The notes under the pieces are model-generated. The model did not search any database. It saw only the letters and a list, made by a program, of their open reading frames with translations, and had not been told where the DNA came from. Position numbers and translations under genes: made by a program. DNA of 64,000 nucleotides from Liopterus haemorrhoidalis (Eukaryota; Arthropoda; Insecta; Coleoptera; Dytiscidae), in NCBI GenBank assembly GCA_963971575.1, contig OZ020611.1, positions 221,332,260 through 221,396,259 on the forward strand. The letters are read 5' to 3'. The stretch's first letter is position 1. Each line of letters opens with the position of its first letter. Shown here piece by piece: positions 23,182 to 34,145 of this stretch.

Positions 23182-25164
23182 ATATCGAAGATGCACTAAT
23201 GAATAAATTAAATTAAATGTGATAGAGTTGGCCTCACGGCCAAACGGCGTCACTAACGTTCTGTTGTGACGGGCCTTACTAGCAAACTCCTTATTACCCT
23301 CGTATTAAATCTAAAAACGATTTCGTCAAATTTAGATTAGGGTATAACAAATATAAGTAACTCAAGCTGGCAAAAGATTAATCTAGAATCCATAATTTTG
23401 TAAATAAAAAAAATATTTCGTTTTGAATGTATATGTCATTAAAACTGCAGAACATTCTTCAATATGGACTACTGGAGGTTTCATTGCATTCTTATGATAT
23501 AACTACAATATTGATCAATTTGGTAAACAAGTTTTTCATGCATTCATGCTCCACAACAAGATCTTCGCCTTTTCATGGACTTCAGCCTGTCCAGCATAGC
23601 GAGCGTTTTATATTTTTAAACATTAAGTTCTTTTAGTTTTTTCCTCTAACTGACCCATAGGTCACATCTTTGGCTTGCTATGCCTGCCAAGTCACTTTCT
23701 TACATGTGCTCAACACAAATGTAAAACGTCGTCCTTCTTCTTACCTGCTCGTTGCGAGAAAATTTCATTGTTAAAATTAGTGTTTGTCTATTTTTTGTTA
23801 AATATAATAGATGGATAACAATATGGAATTATAGGAACTTCGTCCAATCCCCTAAATAGGAGGGCCAGGATTTTCTATCCGATACCGGATTTTTTATCCA
23901 TAATAACCCTGACAGATATTCCTGATAGATAGATACATAAATAGATGATAGATAGATAGATAGATGAAAATACAAATTAGATAAAGTGCTCCCGCTATTT
24001 AACCCAAGTGGCGGAGTTTTGCCTGTCACCATTGTGGTATTTAGCTACAAAATTTAACTACATTGTCCGAATCTCATGGTTTCTATGCTAGGTGGTTCAG
24101 GCTAGCTTTCTATAACCTTTGACCAAAATTCTATCAAGCGCGTTAGTCTCGTAACAGGCTTGAACTTCTGATATCTGCTCAGATGAAGTTAGACGAATAT
24201 CCTATTCGTCCTATTCCTCCCACAAAAATGCTAAATATGGTTTTAATAGTCCCCAATTAAAATGTGACAGTCGAATCTGTATCACATGTCTCATAAATTG
24301 GAACTGATCACTTCAAGGAAGATGCTCTTAATTCAATAACATTTGGAAGATGGCAAGATGAGATGTAAACACCAGGAATTTTAAATTCTATTTTAGAATC
24401 AACATTAAAATGTTTCTAAATACGTACATCGAGTGCACCTAAAGAACTAACCCCATAATTTGACAAACCATGACCAACATTTAATTCACAAAACCATGCT
24501 TTACATCAATCAAGTAGATCTAGTTACGCTATATTAAAAATAACATTAATTCACCTTCTTACATCACCAAAAAGTTTTCCAGCATTATGTAATACAAAAC
24601 ACATATTAAAACCTTTTGATTGTCCCTGATTTACAACATAGTATTGTAGTGAAAATCGGTTGTTCTGTTCCAGAATACCATCGACACTAATAACAGTTAT
24701 AAGGTTGAGAATATGTAATGGAATGTCGAGCATTCGCATAGTTGTCCACAATTACATTGGTCCGAGCGGCCAGGCGGCCATGTAAGTTGTTGTGACTTCA
24801 CTCCAGGATAAAGTAAAGGAACGACCGGTCGCTTCTCAGCCGAGGGATACGGACCAGTTTATTATCCCAGTCAGTGGTATGTATGTTATGAGTTATTGTG
24901 TGAATTCATAGCAAATAACTGGTTAACTAACCATTGCATATGTGGTTATGAATATTACATTCTTGGTTAAAAATAGAGATATATAACTGTTTATTGCAAT
25001 TTAGTTCCATTTTAAATTTACGGATGGTATTAATATGGTATATCGAATATCAATTACCTGTCGGCATAATACGAGAGTCGACCAGAAAATAAAAACATTT
25101 GGTTATTAGCAACATGGAAGCCAATATATTCAATGAAAATAGGGTTTATTGTTAATACATATCA
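23182..25164. other. No recognised gene; (GATA)n tract
   Basis: A (GATA)n-like microsatellite lies at about 23924-23966. A GC-richer block at 24770-24860 includes a TGGTCCGAGCGG phrase resembling a class II tRNA A box, but no B box follows at the right spacing. Confidence 0.4.
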
Positions 25165-25430
25165 TAAATCATTTTTCTGCGTAATCGTCATTTAAATTAA
25201 AACGCTTGTCCTAACTTCCATACTTTTTGGACATCTTTGTCGTCAAAATCAGTTTGTTCGGACTGTCGTATTCACTTCGGCGTCATTTTTAAGTTGTCTA
25301 CAAACAAGAAAGTCCTCAAGGTAGGAGAATAAGTGATAATCACTTGGCGCAAGGCCGGGACTGGATGTAGGATGCTGAAAAATGTCCCACACAAATTTGT
25401 TAAGTTGAGCTTAAAACAAGGCAGAGGCGT
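25165..25430 (-). pseudogene. Tc1/mariner-family transposase C-terminal relic
   Basis: The minus strand reads FVWDIFQHPTSSPGLAPSDY directly followed by HLFSYLEDFL. This corresponds to the HPPYSPDLAPSDYHLF box, with the third catalytic aspartate retained. A decayed C-terminus follows: CRQLKNDAEVNT, DKDVQKVWKLGQAF, and an NDDYAEK-like end in a third frame. Confidence 0.7.
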
Positions 25431-25652
25431 AATTTCATATTCCCCACGCGGTTTCAGTAGATGTGTGGGATCGTGAGACCAATCGTGAAAACATAACGGG
25501 GCTCAAGCGGGTAAATATCAACCCTTCCGACGGTGAGAGCCTCAACCCTCGCACCCCCCTAGTGACGTCATTGACTGACAGTAAAGTGTTTCTGGGTAAT
25601 ACCTACGAAATCCTAATAAGGAAATATTACTGTAATGGAAAGTGGTTGCAAT

Positions 25653-26240
25653 CAGAGGCGAAGCTAGCATGGGTGACACCCGGGGCGGATATCGATGATG
25701 TCACCTCTCGAAAACGGTTAAAATCAACATTATGTAAAAGAAAAAAATCAGAAAATCGTGAAGTATAATTTTAATTCAACAATTTAAATAAACATTTAAA
25801 AAAATATAAGTCATTGATCATCAAACTGCAAATCTATCAATCAAGTATCATAAACATACATAGAAGAAATTTGCAAACACTTTTAATTTAAAAATATTTT
25901 AAGTTTTATAATCTTTTCTTTCTAGCTCTGACAGCTGCAAACTCGGAAATCACATCTTCAAAATTAATACTTTATGTTGCCGCGTGTTCGATCGTTAACA
26001 TTGCAAGATTGTTAAGTCTCTTGTTGCTCATTGTTGACGCTAAGTATGTGACTAATTTTAATTTACTAAAGCTCCTCTCGCACGAAACAACTGATACGCA
26101 AATTGTCATAAAAAACTGTAGTGCGACCAAAAGATTTGGAATGGGTTCTGTAAAATCCAATTTCACGATTTTCAAGAGGTCTACGGATACCCAATCAGAC
26201 ACTGTAACGTTAACATTTTTTTTTTTTAGTTTTTAGCTGT
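25653..26240 (-). pseudogene. hAT transposase (ZMYM1-like) dimerisation domain and 3' TIR
   Basis: The minus strand encodes LLVALQFFMTICVSVVSCER, FSKLKLVTYLASTMSNKRLN and LAMLTIEHAAT. This is the C-terminal hAT dimerisation domain (SCERSFSKLK hallmark). After one in-frame stop the frame continues SINFEDVISEFAAVRARKKR to about 25914. The plus strand begins CAGAGGCGAAGCTAGCATGG at 25653, a typical hAT terminus, so this is the 3' end of the element. The catalytic region and the other terminus are not present. Confidence 0.85.
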
Positions 26241-26775
26241 TATTTAATTTCACGGAGTTTTTGTAAGATATATATTTTTTTTTTCAATCGCGGCCGGATA
26301 TCAAACGGACGCGAGCCCTGGTTTTTTGGTTTTGTATAGTTACTTTAATTAAGGCAGTAACGTGAGGGCGACCGTTCTCGAGCAGCAAAACCACTTCACG
26401 AGACAGTATTCCTCGATGCCGATTTTAGATGGTTTGATAAATTTCTTTTAGTTGTAGACGACTAATAATAGCAGTTACGTAGAAAGGGGAGGGCAATTCG
26501 AGACAATTGCTCCTGGAGGCCAAGCAGAAGAGGTGCCGAAATTGTGTTTTATTCTTAATATGATGTAGTGTACAAAATTTTAAATACGTAAAGCCATCTA
26601 TAATATAATACCCCAGCGTGTGTCCGTGTGTGCCTGTTTGCGAAATGTAACGAAATATTCCGAAGCTTACCGAAGTGTATATTGAAATGTAACACGCCAA
26701 GTTTTTGTTTGAAAGAAACCGGAAAATAATAATAGTTATTAATTGATATGTTTACACAAAAATTGTAAAATAACA
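26241..26775. other. No recognised gene; leader of the tandem array
   Basis: Contains GCGTGTGTCCGTGTGTGCCT at about 26608 and CCGAAGTGTATATTGAAATG at about 26669. The second phrase recurs between units 3 and 4 of the array that follows. Confidence 0.4.
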
Positions 26776-27297
26776 TATAGAAATGGTTAGGGTTTCGTAG
26801 GCATAAACAAGAAACTCTAGATACTCCTATATGCTTTGATCGATATGAAAAATATTTTGCATATTATTTCTCTAAGAATCTACGAATATAATTACGTATA
26901 GAAATGACTAATGTTTTATAGGCATAAACAAGAAACTATAGATACTCCTATATGCTTTGACCAATATGAACAATATTTTGCAGATTTATTCTCTAAGAAA
27001 CTACGCATAAAATAAAATATACAAATGTGTGGGGTTTCGTAGGAATAAATAAGAAACTCTATACATTCCTATATCCTATGATCGATATGAAAAATATTTT
27101 GCAGATTTATTCTCTAAGAATCTGCGGATAAAATAACTTCCGAAGTGTATTGACATGTAACGCGTCATGCATATAGAAATGTTTAGGATTTCGTAGGCAT
27201 AAACAAAAAACTCTAGAAACTCCTATATGCTTTGACCGATACGAACAATATTTTGCAGATTTATTCTCTAAGAAACTGCGGATAAAATAACATAGAA
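26776..27297 (+). repeat. Tandem array, four ~120-bp units
   Basis: Units begin near 26776, 26896, 27018 and 27172 with TATAGAAATG or a variant. Each contains TTTCGTAGGCATAAACAAGA or a variant, ACTCCTATATGCTTTGA, an AATATTTTGCAGATTTATTC block, and CTAAGAAACTRCG. Between units 3 and 4 an extra ~35 bases (CCGAAGTGTATTGACATGTA) repeats part of the leader. It looks like a small decaying satellite. Confidence 0.85.
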
Positions 27298-27344
27298 ATT
27301 TTACAGTGTAATAGTTTCTCACGATTTATTTCAAACTGATTTGA

Positions 27345-27512
27345 GATATAAGTACGCTTTTTTCTGTGTGTGCCTTTTTCCGTGTGTGTACTTTTTCCGT
27401 GTGTGTATTGTTCCATGTGCCCTTTTTTTCGTTTGCGCTTTTTTTATTGCGTTTTGTTTTTTTTCTGTGTGCGTATTAATCCGTATGCGTTTCTTCCTTG
27501 TGCATATTTTTA
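27345..27512 (+). repeat. Degenerate TTTTTCCGTGTGTGTA minisatellite
   Basis: About ten imperfect units of 14-18 bases, alternating a T run with a CGTGTGYGTA-like segment. The hydrophobic, cysteine-rich ORF it encodes (27341-27526) is a product of the repeat. Confidence 0.7.
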
Positions 27513-29204
27513 TATTTTATAAGTAATTGGAAAGTTTATTGCAATAAATATATTTTAAATTTAACGTCTCAAATCATTTTTAGTTTTAACAATATAAATA
27601 TAATGCACTGAGTAAAAATGAATCGTTTTCCCATCTAAAAAAGTTTAAGAATAAATAATTCGGAATAATACCAGTTTTTAATAATGGGCGATTTAATAAG
27701 AGTTAATTCAATTTGAATTGGATGAAGTAAGGCGTATGGCTAGAGAAAAAAAGTCAGAGGCGTCGAGCAAATTCCCAATTAAGGTATTGATTTGTTTGCC
27801 AACATTGTTGGTAACGGGTGCACTAGTACCATACTAATATTTGTACGCAATTGAGATTCTATTCCTTTAGAAATTAAAAAAAAGCAGAGTTGAGGAGTAA
27901 CTTAATTTGGTTTCGGTTTGGACCTAGCATATATGATAAATATGGAAGAGTATGCATACTCTCTCTAAGCCACTAACTGGAAAATGACGGCAAAATAAAA
28001 CGACAGTGACATACATGCTAAATTCACAGGCAAACCAATTTTTACAACAATGGTATCCAAAAACTCGTCCCACAGTACGACAAATGTCTCAATCTAAATG
28101 GTAACTATGTAGAAAAATCAATTGTCGTCTTAATCGTCAATATCAGTTTCATTGAAATATAGTAGTTATTATATTGAATCCTTCTAGAATATTCTCGTAA
28201 ATAAGTACAAGACGTACTGCAGTTTAGGTAAGGCGGATATTGGTGCTTTTGGAGAGGTTTAAAGAGGATTAAATAGGAAGCTTTAAAACTAAAAAGCTGT
28301 CATGAAAATAATAGCTTTGTAAAACTATTCTTGATACCAAAACTTCAAATCTATTGTTCAGTCATATCTGAATTTTAATTAATTTGGATACGCTAAACGT
28401 GTTTGGGTCAGAGTTTCGATATTTATCATAACCTTCCCTTAAATATTTGATGAAATGTCAGGATACTGAAATGATTCTATAGACTGAGTCCACAAATATC
28501 CAAACATACTTATTCAGGCGCAGTAGAGAAGCAGGTAAATTTCTTACCAACAGTAAACAATCCATCGATCTCCAGTAGAGCGTGGCATTTCGTCCCATAA
28601 CTCACGGAGAGACCGCAAACTTCCGCAAAGGTCATCCCAGAGGAGAAGCAGTGGCTCCCTATTCCTACCTCCTGCTGGAACCAACACACAACCGATTCCT
28701 TCCAACCTCAACTCCCAAGTTTCTCATTACTCCAGTGACAAAGGAACAATTGAACATTGGCTGATACGTGCCGGGCATCATAGATGTCAACACTGTCACT
28801 CCACAGCTGACAACTCACGTTCATATAAACATTTGTTAAACTTTCTAACGGGGGAGGAATATTGAATTCTGGTTATTACAAATATGTATTGAATTTTTTA
28901 TGAAAAGTTTTAATATCAAATATACTCCAATATCAGAATTAATGTAGTCAGATTTTCCATTTCAGACTTGAGTACAAAATGCCCACACACTTAATAAGAA
29001 ATGAATTGTATTTCTTAGAATCCTTTATATTAAATGTCAGAGAAAGCAAAGTTATGAAAGAACAAATAAACCTCATTAAATGAAAAATAAAAGGAAAGTA
29101 GGCGGTAATTTCTGTACACAGGAGTAATTTAAATAGATTTAAATTCAGGATTTCGTATATATTATATTTAATAAGGAAAAGCAATCAGACGCAACAATTT
29201 TTAT
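27513..29204. other. No firmly recognised gene
   Basis: At 28580-28830 a plus-strand segment translates to DKGTIEHWLIRAGHHRCQHC, vaguely like the tail of an RNase H-bearing LINE (TVEHWLF.C). Too weak to call. The rest is AT-rich and unassigned. Confidence 0.3.
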
Positions 29205-29765
29205 AGTACATGTATTAAGAGTTTTCATTTAATACCCTACTGCTATTATTGTTATTACATTTAAATATAATAATAATAATTTAAAGGACTAATCCGGTTC
29301 TTATCAAAGTGAATTACTCTGAAAATTTTCAGGTTTTAAACCACTTCTTTGGGCAATGAGGTGAACAACCACATTAACATGAAAATTCTGTTTATCTGCT
29401 TACATACTAACTGACATTCTCAAGGTCTATCCAAATGGCTAGACCTGGAGAGTTTTAATTTGACAAATAGATTTAAGATCTGCATGTAGAAAAAATGCTT
29501 CAATAAACAAATTTCAAAAATTTGCTTTTATCTGTAAATTGTGGCTAGGAGGCTAATAAGTTGAAATTTGGCATGAGTATACAAATCTCTAACAAACATA
29601 TAAGAAAATTATTAAGAGTTCAAACATATACATCGCGGGAAAGAAGAAATCCTTTGTTTTGATTATTCTTTCATTTCTTGTATGTAGTGATGAATTCAGG
29701 TTTCTTACACTTATTAAATACCTACAAAATTCTGAAATGAGTGAAAATTCACACTTCACATAATT
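29205..29765. repeat. Scrambled family A pieces
   Basis: The first part (CATTTAATACCCTACT, AATCCGGTTCTTATC) matches A in minus orientation. The later part (ATGGCTAGACCTGGAGAG, AAGTTGAAATTTGGCATGAG) matches in plus orientation, and so does the tail (AAATACCTACAAAATTCTGA, GTGAAAATTCACACTTCACA). Two opposed, truncated copies therefore appear to abut. Confidence 0.6.
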
Positions 29766-29886
29766 TTTCAACTTTCTTAAGCTTGCTTTAATTGCTGCAT
29801 TATTCGGTACTCTTTAATTTATTTAAAAACATATTGGATGGTCAATATTTTGATGTTTTCTTAGTATCAATAAAATAAAAATTATA

Positions 29887-30400
29887 TAATAATGATAATA
29901 ATAATATTTATTCATGTTAACAATAAATTACAATATTTTACAATCGTCATGAGTATACATGGTTAATTAACCATCTTCCTTTCTGTTCCTCTCTGGCTCT
30001 TTCTTCCCAGCATTCTCTCATTATTTTTTTGTCTATTTCTATTCTAACTTTCTCTTCGTACTTAACCGTCCTCCTTCCTGTACCCACTTTCATCTTATCC
30101 CTTTTCAGTTCCTCTCGTACAATGTACCCTGGTGTCGTTCTATCTACCCCTAAGATCCATCTTAAATACCTCTCCTGTACTCGTTCTACCTTCTCCCATT
30201 CCTTCCATCCCCAAATTTCCACCCCATATAGCAGGATGTTTTTCACCACGGCGTCAAACAACAACAATCTCCATCTAATATCGTCGCTAAACTTCCTCTC
30301 TCCTATACTCCACGGCTTCCCCATCACTATCCTTGCCTTCTTTACTCTTTCCCTTATGTGTAGTTCAGCCCCATTGTTCCTCGTTAGTATATAACCTAGG
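29887..30400 (-). pseudogene. LINE C-terminal fragment (LINE-1 of a fused pair)
   Basis: Open for 126 residues plus an upstream extension: YLGYILTRNNGAELHIRERV, WRLLLFDAVVKNILLYGVEI, WGWKEWEKVERVQERYLRWI, DRTTPGYIVREELKRDKM. This is the region after the RT palm of a LINE family common in insects (LLYGVEIWGW.E...VERVQ). It is 5'-truncated exactly where the next LINE fragment ends. Its 3' side runs into CATGAATAAATATTATTATT, a typical (ATT)n tail, near 29887. Confidence 0.8.
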
Positions 30401-30657
30401 TAAGGTCAATAATCAAAACTATAATATGCTTTGTTCTTCAAATAACCTTTTATCTTTGAGGCAAAGATATTATTTGATAACCTTTTTATCTCACTTGGAA
30501 GTGCATTATAAAATTTAATAGTTAAATAGTTTAATGAATACCTTGTTGTGGATAGTCTTACATAATTGAGTCGTATTAAGTCTTTGCCCCTTGTATTATA
30601 ATTATGAATATCCTTTTGAAGATGGGTGTCCATTGAATTAAAATGCACATGATTCAG

Positions 30658-30735
<78 letters not shown>

Positions 30736-31560
30736 AAAAGGGAAGTATACAGGGAAAAGTCAGAATACCCAAAGCAATGAAAGCATTTTTGCAATCCTCT
30801 CTGTAGGCTAAACCTCTGATAATCCTAATAACACGACGTTGCAATCCAAAAATTCTGGTCGCATGTGATGAATGGCCCCACACCAATAATGCGTACGTAA
30901 CGTGCGACTGGAATAACGAGTAATACGCACATAGAACATCTTGAGTGACTTTTAGTTTAAGGTTTCTAATGCAAAAAATTGCCTTGCATAAACTTTTGGA
31001 TGTCACCTCTACATGTTTCTCCCAGCTGAGATTTGCGCTTATTGAAACTCCTAAGAACTTTACCGGTTTATTAATATCGTCACATGAAATCCTGAGTGAG
31101 AAGAGCAGATTTTGTGTTTTAGTTTAATTGATCGCCAGCTTATTAGCTCTAAACCATTCATTACTACATTCAGTCATAAATCTATTACAGTCCACTAACT
31201 GTTCATAGTTAGGACTTTCATTTAAAAATGTAGTGTCATCCGCATACAAGATAGTTTTGGCACTTTTCATGTACATCGGAAGATCATATAAATTATAAAC
31301 AGTAACGGACCAAGAATGGAACCTTGCCGTACTCCAGATGTTATCAATAGCTCTCCAGATTTTTGACCATTAGCCCACACATACTGTTTCCTATTTTCTA
31401 AATACGATCTTAAAAGTGTTATACTATCAGGGATAATGTTATATTGATTTAGTTTATTGATTAAAATATCATGTGGGACACAGTCAAAGGCTTTTGACAG
31501 ATCTAAAAATGTTGCCATACAATGAGACCTTTTTTCTAGAGTTAGTGTTACAAAGTCAAT
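30401..31560 (-). pseudogene. CR1/Jockey-like LINE relic with (AT)n insertion
   Basis: On the minus strand, in order: FLDLSKAFDCVPHDILINKL (catalytic D), then GVRQGSILGPLLF, LYADDTTFLNESPNYEQLVD (catalytic DD), KFLGVSI, VTSKSLCKAIFCIRNLKL, HVTYALLVWGHSSHATRIFG, then an (AT)n tract coding Ile-Tyr repeats. Next come DIHNYNTRGKDLIRLNYVRL and FYNALPSEIKRLSNN, ending AYYSFDY and a stop at about 30409. Only a few stops or frame changes occur. The 3' UTR is missing because the other LINE fragment begins immediately after the stop. Confidence 0.85.
30661..30732. repeat. (AT)n microsatellite inside a LINE ORF
   Basis: About 35 perfect AT dinucleotides. They interrupt the LINE C-terminus between FPCILPFL and the DIHNYNTR motif. 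Confidence 0.95.
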
Positions 31561-32252
31561 GAAATCTAGAATAGCATGACTTGTAGATTATCAAATATAA
31601 ACAAATAGAGTGATAATTTTTTGTATGTGTACACAATGTAATTTATCAGAAAGCCATATATTATTCCGTTCATTCACTTTAGCGTTTCAAGTTAAATCAG
31701 CAATCGATCGCGCTACCTTTGAACTATAGCTCAACGGATTAATATAAATAAACTATGTATATAGCAAATAAAGGACTTCACGACAAAATTAAATAAAATT
31801 GATTAAAGTGTTCGTAAAACATGTTTAAGTAGGGGCGCTGTGAACGATAGGGAACTATGATTGATTTATTGAATTAATAAATATATATTAAAAGCAATTT
31901 TGCGCCTGGAGTTTCAGAGATTTTATCTGACATGTTTGATGTTTATATAACACGTTATTTTGTCGTATTTTACAAAATACCGTGAAGAGTGGGAGGTGAC
32001 GTGTTTCAACCGGGTCAGATTAATAGTGATTACGTAAAAAGTTATAGCAGAACTATATATTTTGTATTATATTGTTAGGTGGTAACAATAAAATATAAGA
32101 CGAATTTGATTGTGATTTTTAGAGAGAGGCGAACCTAGTTGTTAATAGGTTTCAATCTTATTAAATTAAATACAACAATGGATTTTTTTCCAGTTAAGTA
32201 GGATTTAAACGTATTATAACCATTTAACGCTACGTACAACCCCCAGAGATTG
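31561..32252. other. No recognised gene
   Basis: AT-rich. ACCTTTGAACTATAG at about 31716 recurs at about 34989 with loosely similar downstream sequence (AAAATTGATT). This suggests a short, diverged repeat family with two copies. Confidence 0.35.
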
Positions 32253-32961
32253 TTAGTTTCTTATACAAAACTAACAATCTGAAATAAAATTAATGACAAT
32301 CTATACTTCAAATTGTGCACAGAATTTTTAACTATCTAATTGGATATTTTTGATTGTAGAAAAAATTATTGTAAAAATGTTATTGCTCTATAACTTAATA
32401 ATAGGTATCACCCAACAATGTTCTGTAATTTTTTAAATATATTTGTGGGTTTCAAATAATTTTTATATTTATATAGTTTTGTGTAGAAATGTTCAAATAA
32501 TACGTCAACATTTTTTTCGGCATGATTATTTATAGTTTAGAGCCTTCGTCGAAAAATATTATACTTGATGATAATGAAATACCACTTGGTACAAGTATTC
32601 TTTACATAATATAAATCATTTTATCCGTAACACCTATATTGAGAACCGCGGCATATTCGAGGTGGCGTCAAAAGTAGAATACCAAGTACAATAACTATAA
32701 GTAATTTTCACAATAGAAAAATTATCTCCAAACATATTTGTAGAATGGAGCTTTAGTTACAATTTGCCGCATGGTGCACAAATATGCGTCAAATTGTTTA
32801 CAAGATGGCGTCTATAACGCAATTTGTTTATTTACAATTACATGACAGTTCTTTTTACAATTAAAAATATCCTATTAGATAGATAAAAATTCGCTGAAAA
32901 TTTTGATGTATAGATTGTTACTAATTTTATTTCACATTGTTAGTTTTGTATAAGAAACTAA
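32253..32961. mobile_element. ~709-bp TIR element with hairpin ends
   Basis: About 120 bases at the left (TTAGTTTCTTATACAAAACT, CAATCTATACTTCAA, ATCTAATTGGATATTTTTGA) are mirrored at the right (ATATCCTATTAGATAGAT, GATGTATAGATTGTTACT, TTAGTTTTGTATAAGAAACT). Each terminus also contains its own 7-bp hairpin (TTAGTTT/AAACTAA). No coding capacity and no clear target duplication. The class is unknown. Confidence 0.75.
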
Positions 32962-33254
32962 ACGGTGGTGCACACCCTTAAATAAGGTATGTGCAACTTC
33001 CAAAAGACCGAGAGTCGGATAGCGATCTAAAATACATTCGTGGGCCAGAACTTTTTAAGTTTTTTTTTTTTCTTGAATTATCAGTTTGACTGAAATTGAC
33101 AACTCACTTGAATTTTCATCACTTACTGCACCCAGATCTTCTGAGAAGAAATGTAGATGAGAGTCCAGAAAGTGAATTTTTAATATCTCTGTAATTTTCA
33201 GCTCTCACATTTCCCAGAAATCTTGAAACAACGGCAAAAATCTTGTTTTAAAAG

Positions 33255-33790
33255 GCATACAAATATTTGACCCATGAAAAAAATATATAATCTACAGAAT
33301 AGTACCTATGAAAATAATAGTTAACCTATGTATTAAATAATTGATCTATGATTTTAATTTTTTACCTATGGAATTAATTATTGAGCTATAGAAATATTTA
33401 TCGACCTATAAAAATAATTATCAACCTATGTAAATATTTAATAGATCTATGGAAATAATCATATACCCACTGATATAATTATTGATCTATAAAATTAATA
33501 CTTGATCTATAAGTACTCTTGCACTCTATCGCGAAGCGAGCTACCAATCTTCTAGTTTAATGTCAAAACACTATCTTAGGTTAGGTTAGGTTAGGTTAGT
33601 AAGCAGATGTCACTACTGTCTATAGGTAGTTTATTATAGATCAATTGATAATTTTCTATAGGTCAACTATTAATTTACTATAGATCATTTTTTAATTATC
33701 TATAGGTAAATGATTGATTTTTCTATAGGTAAAAATATAAAATTTCATAGGTAATATTTGAATTATTAATAGATCATAAAATTAGGATCC
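33255..33790. mobile_element. Foldback-like element with mirrored ~21-bp tandem repeats
   Basis: The left arm (33265-33515) is about eleven tandem units of GAYCTATRGAAATAATTAT. The right arm (33617-33778) is about eight units of the inverse (TATAGGTCAATTATTAATTT-like). The ~100-bp centre contains GCGAAGCGAGC and a (TTAGG)n tract. The element is flanked by TTTTAAAAG on both sides (33246-33254, 33791-33799). It interrupts a decayed ORF whose conserved residues resume on the other side. Tandem-repeat arms and a 9-bp duplication are the hallmarks of foldback elements as known from Drosophila. Confidence 0.8.
33576..33598 (+). repeat. (TTAGG)4.6 telomere-type repeat
   Basis: Four perfect TTAGG units plus TTA. 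TTAGG is the ancestral insect telomere repeat. Here it is internal, within the centre of the foldback-like element. Confidence 0.9.
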
Positions 33791-34145
33791 TTTTAAAAGC
33801 TCTCCAAGCTCTTATTTCAGCTTCATTTAGCATACTGTCAAATACATCATCTTTCATTATTTCTCTTATTTGTGGACCCACAAATATGCCCTTTTTAATT
33901 TTTGCTTCACTAATTCTCGGAAATTTCTGTTTTAGATACAAAAACCCTCTTCCGTTTCAATCTATTACTTTAAGGAAATTCTTAATTTAGTCCAATTTAA
34001 TATGTAAAGGTGGGAAAAATACGTTTTTGGGATCGACCAGTGGTTTACTTCTAACGTTTTTTAGTCTAAGAGTTAGTACCTGACGTAGTGGCCACTCCTT
34101 CTGTATAGTGAATTACTTAGAACTCAAAAAGTAACCAGTATCGAG

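Larger units (their letters stand above)
33060..34145 (-). pseudogene. Relic of a repeated arthropod protein family, split by a foldback element
   Basis: From 34145 downward the minus strand reads IQKEWPLRQVLTLRLKNVRS, KPLVDPKNVFFPPLHIKLD, two stops, then GRGFLYLKQKFPRISEAKIK, KGIFVGPQIREIMKDDVFDS and MLNEAEIRAWRAFK. The frame then breaks at the foldback (33790-33255). It resumes after it as SRFLGNVRAENYRDI and, in another frame, LKIHFLDSHLHFFSEDLGAV followed by SDE. I remember similar predicted proteins recurring in arthropod genomes, without an assigned function. It may itself be transposon-derived. I do not assign a role. Confidence 0.7.

Noticed and set aside
24769..24860. Possible tRNA or SINE head
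   Set aside because: An A-box-like TGGTCCGAGCGG is present, but no B box at the correct distance and no cloverleaf.
25463..25768. 101-residue ORF as a host gene
   Set aside because: Its end overlaps the hAT terminus at 25653, no family motif is visible, and composition looks random.
27341..27526. Cysteine/phenylalanine-rich membrane-like ORF
   Set aside because: It is entirely encoded by a degenerate T-run/GTGTG minisatellite.
28582..28830. RNase H-type LINE tail (TIEHWL..C text)
   Set aside because: Only a few residues fit and no flanking motifs confirm it.
33576..33598. Chromosome end (telomere)
   Set aside because: Only 4.6 TTAGG units, embedded in a 536-bp element with ordinary sequence on both sides.
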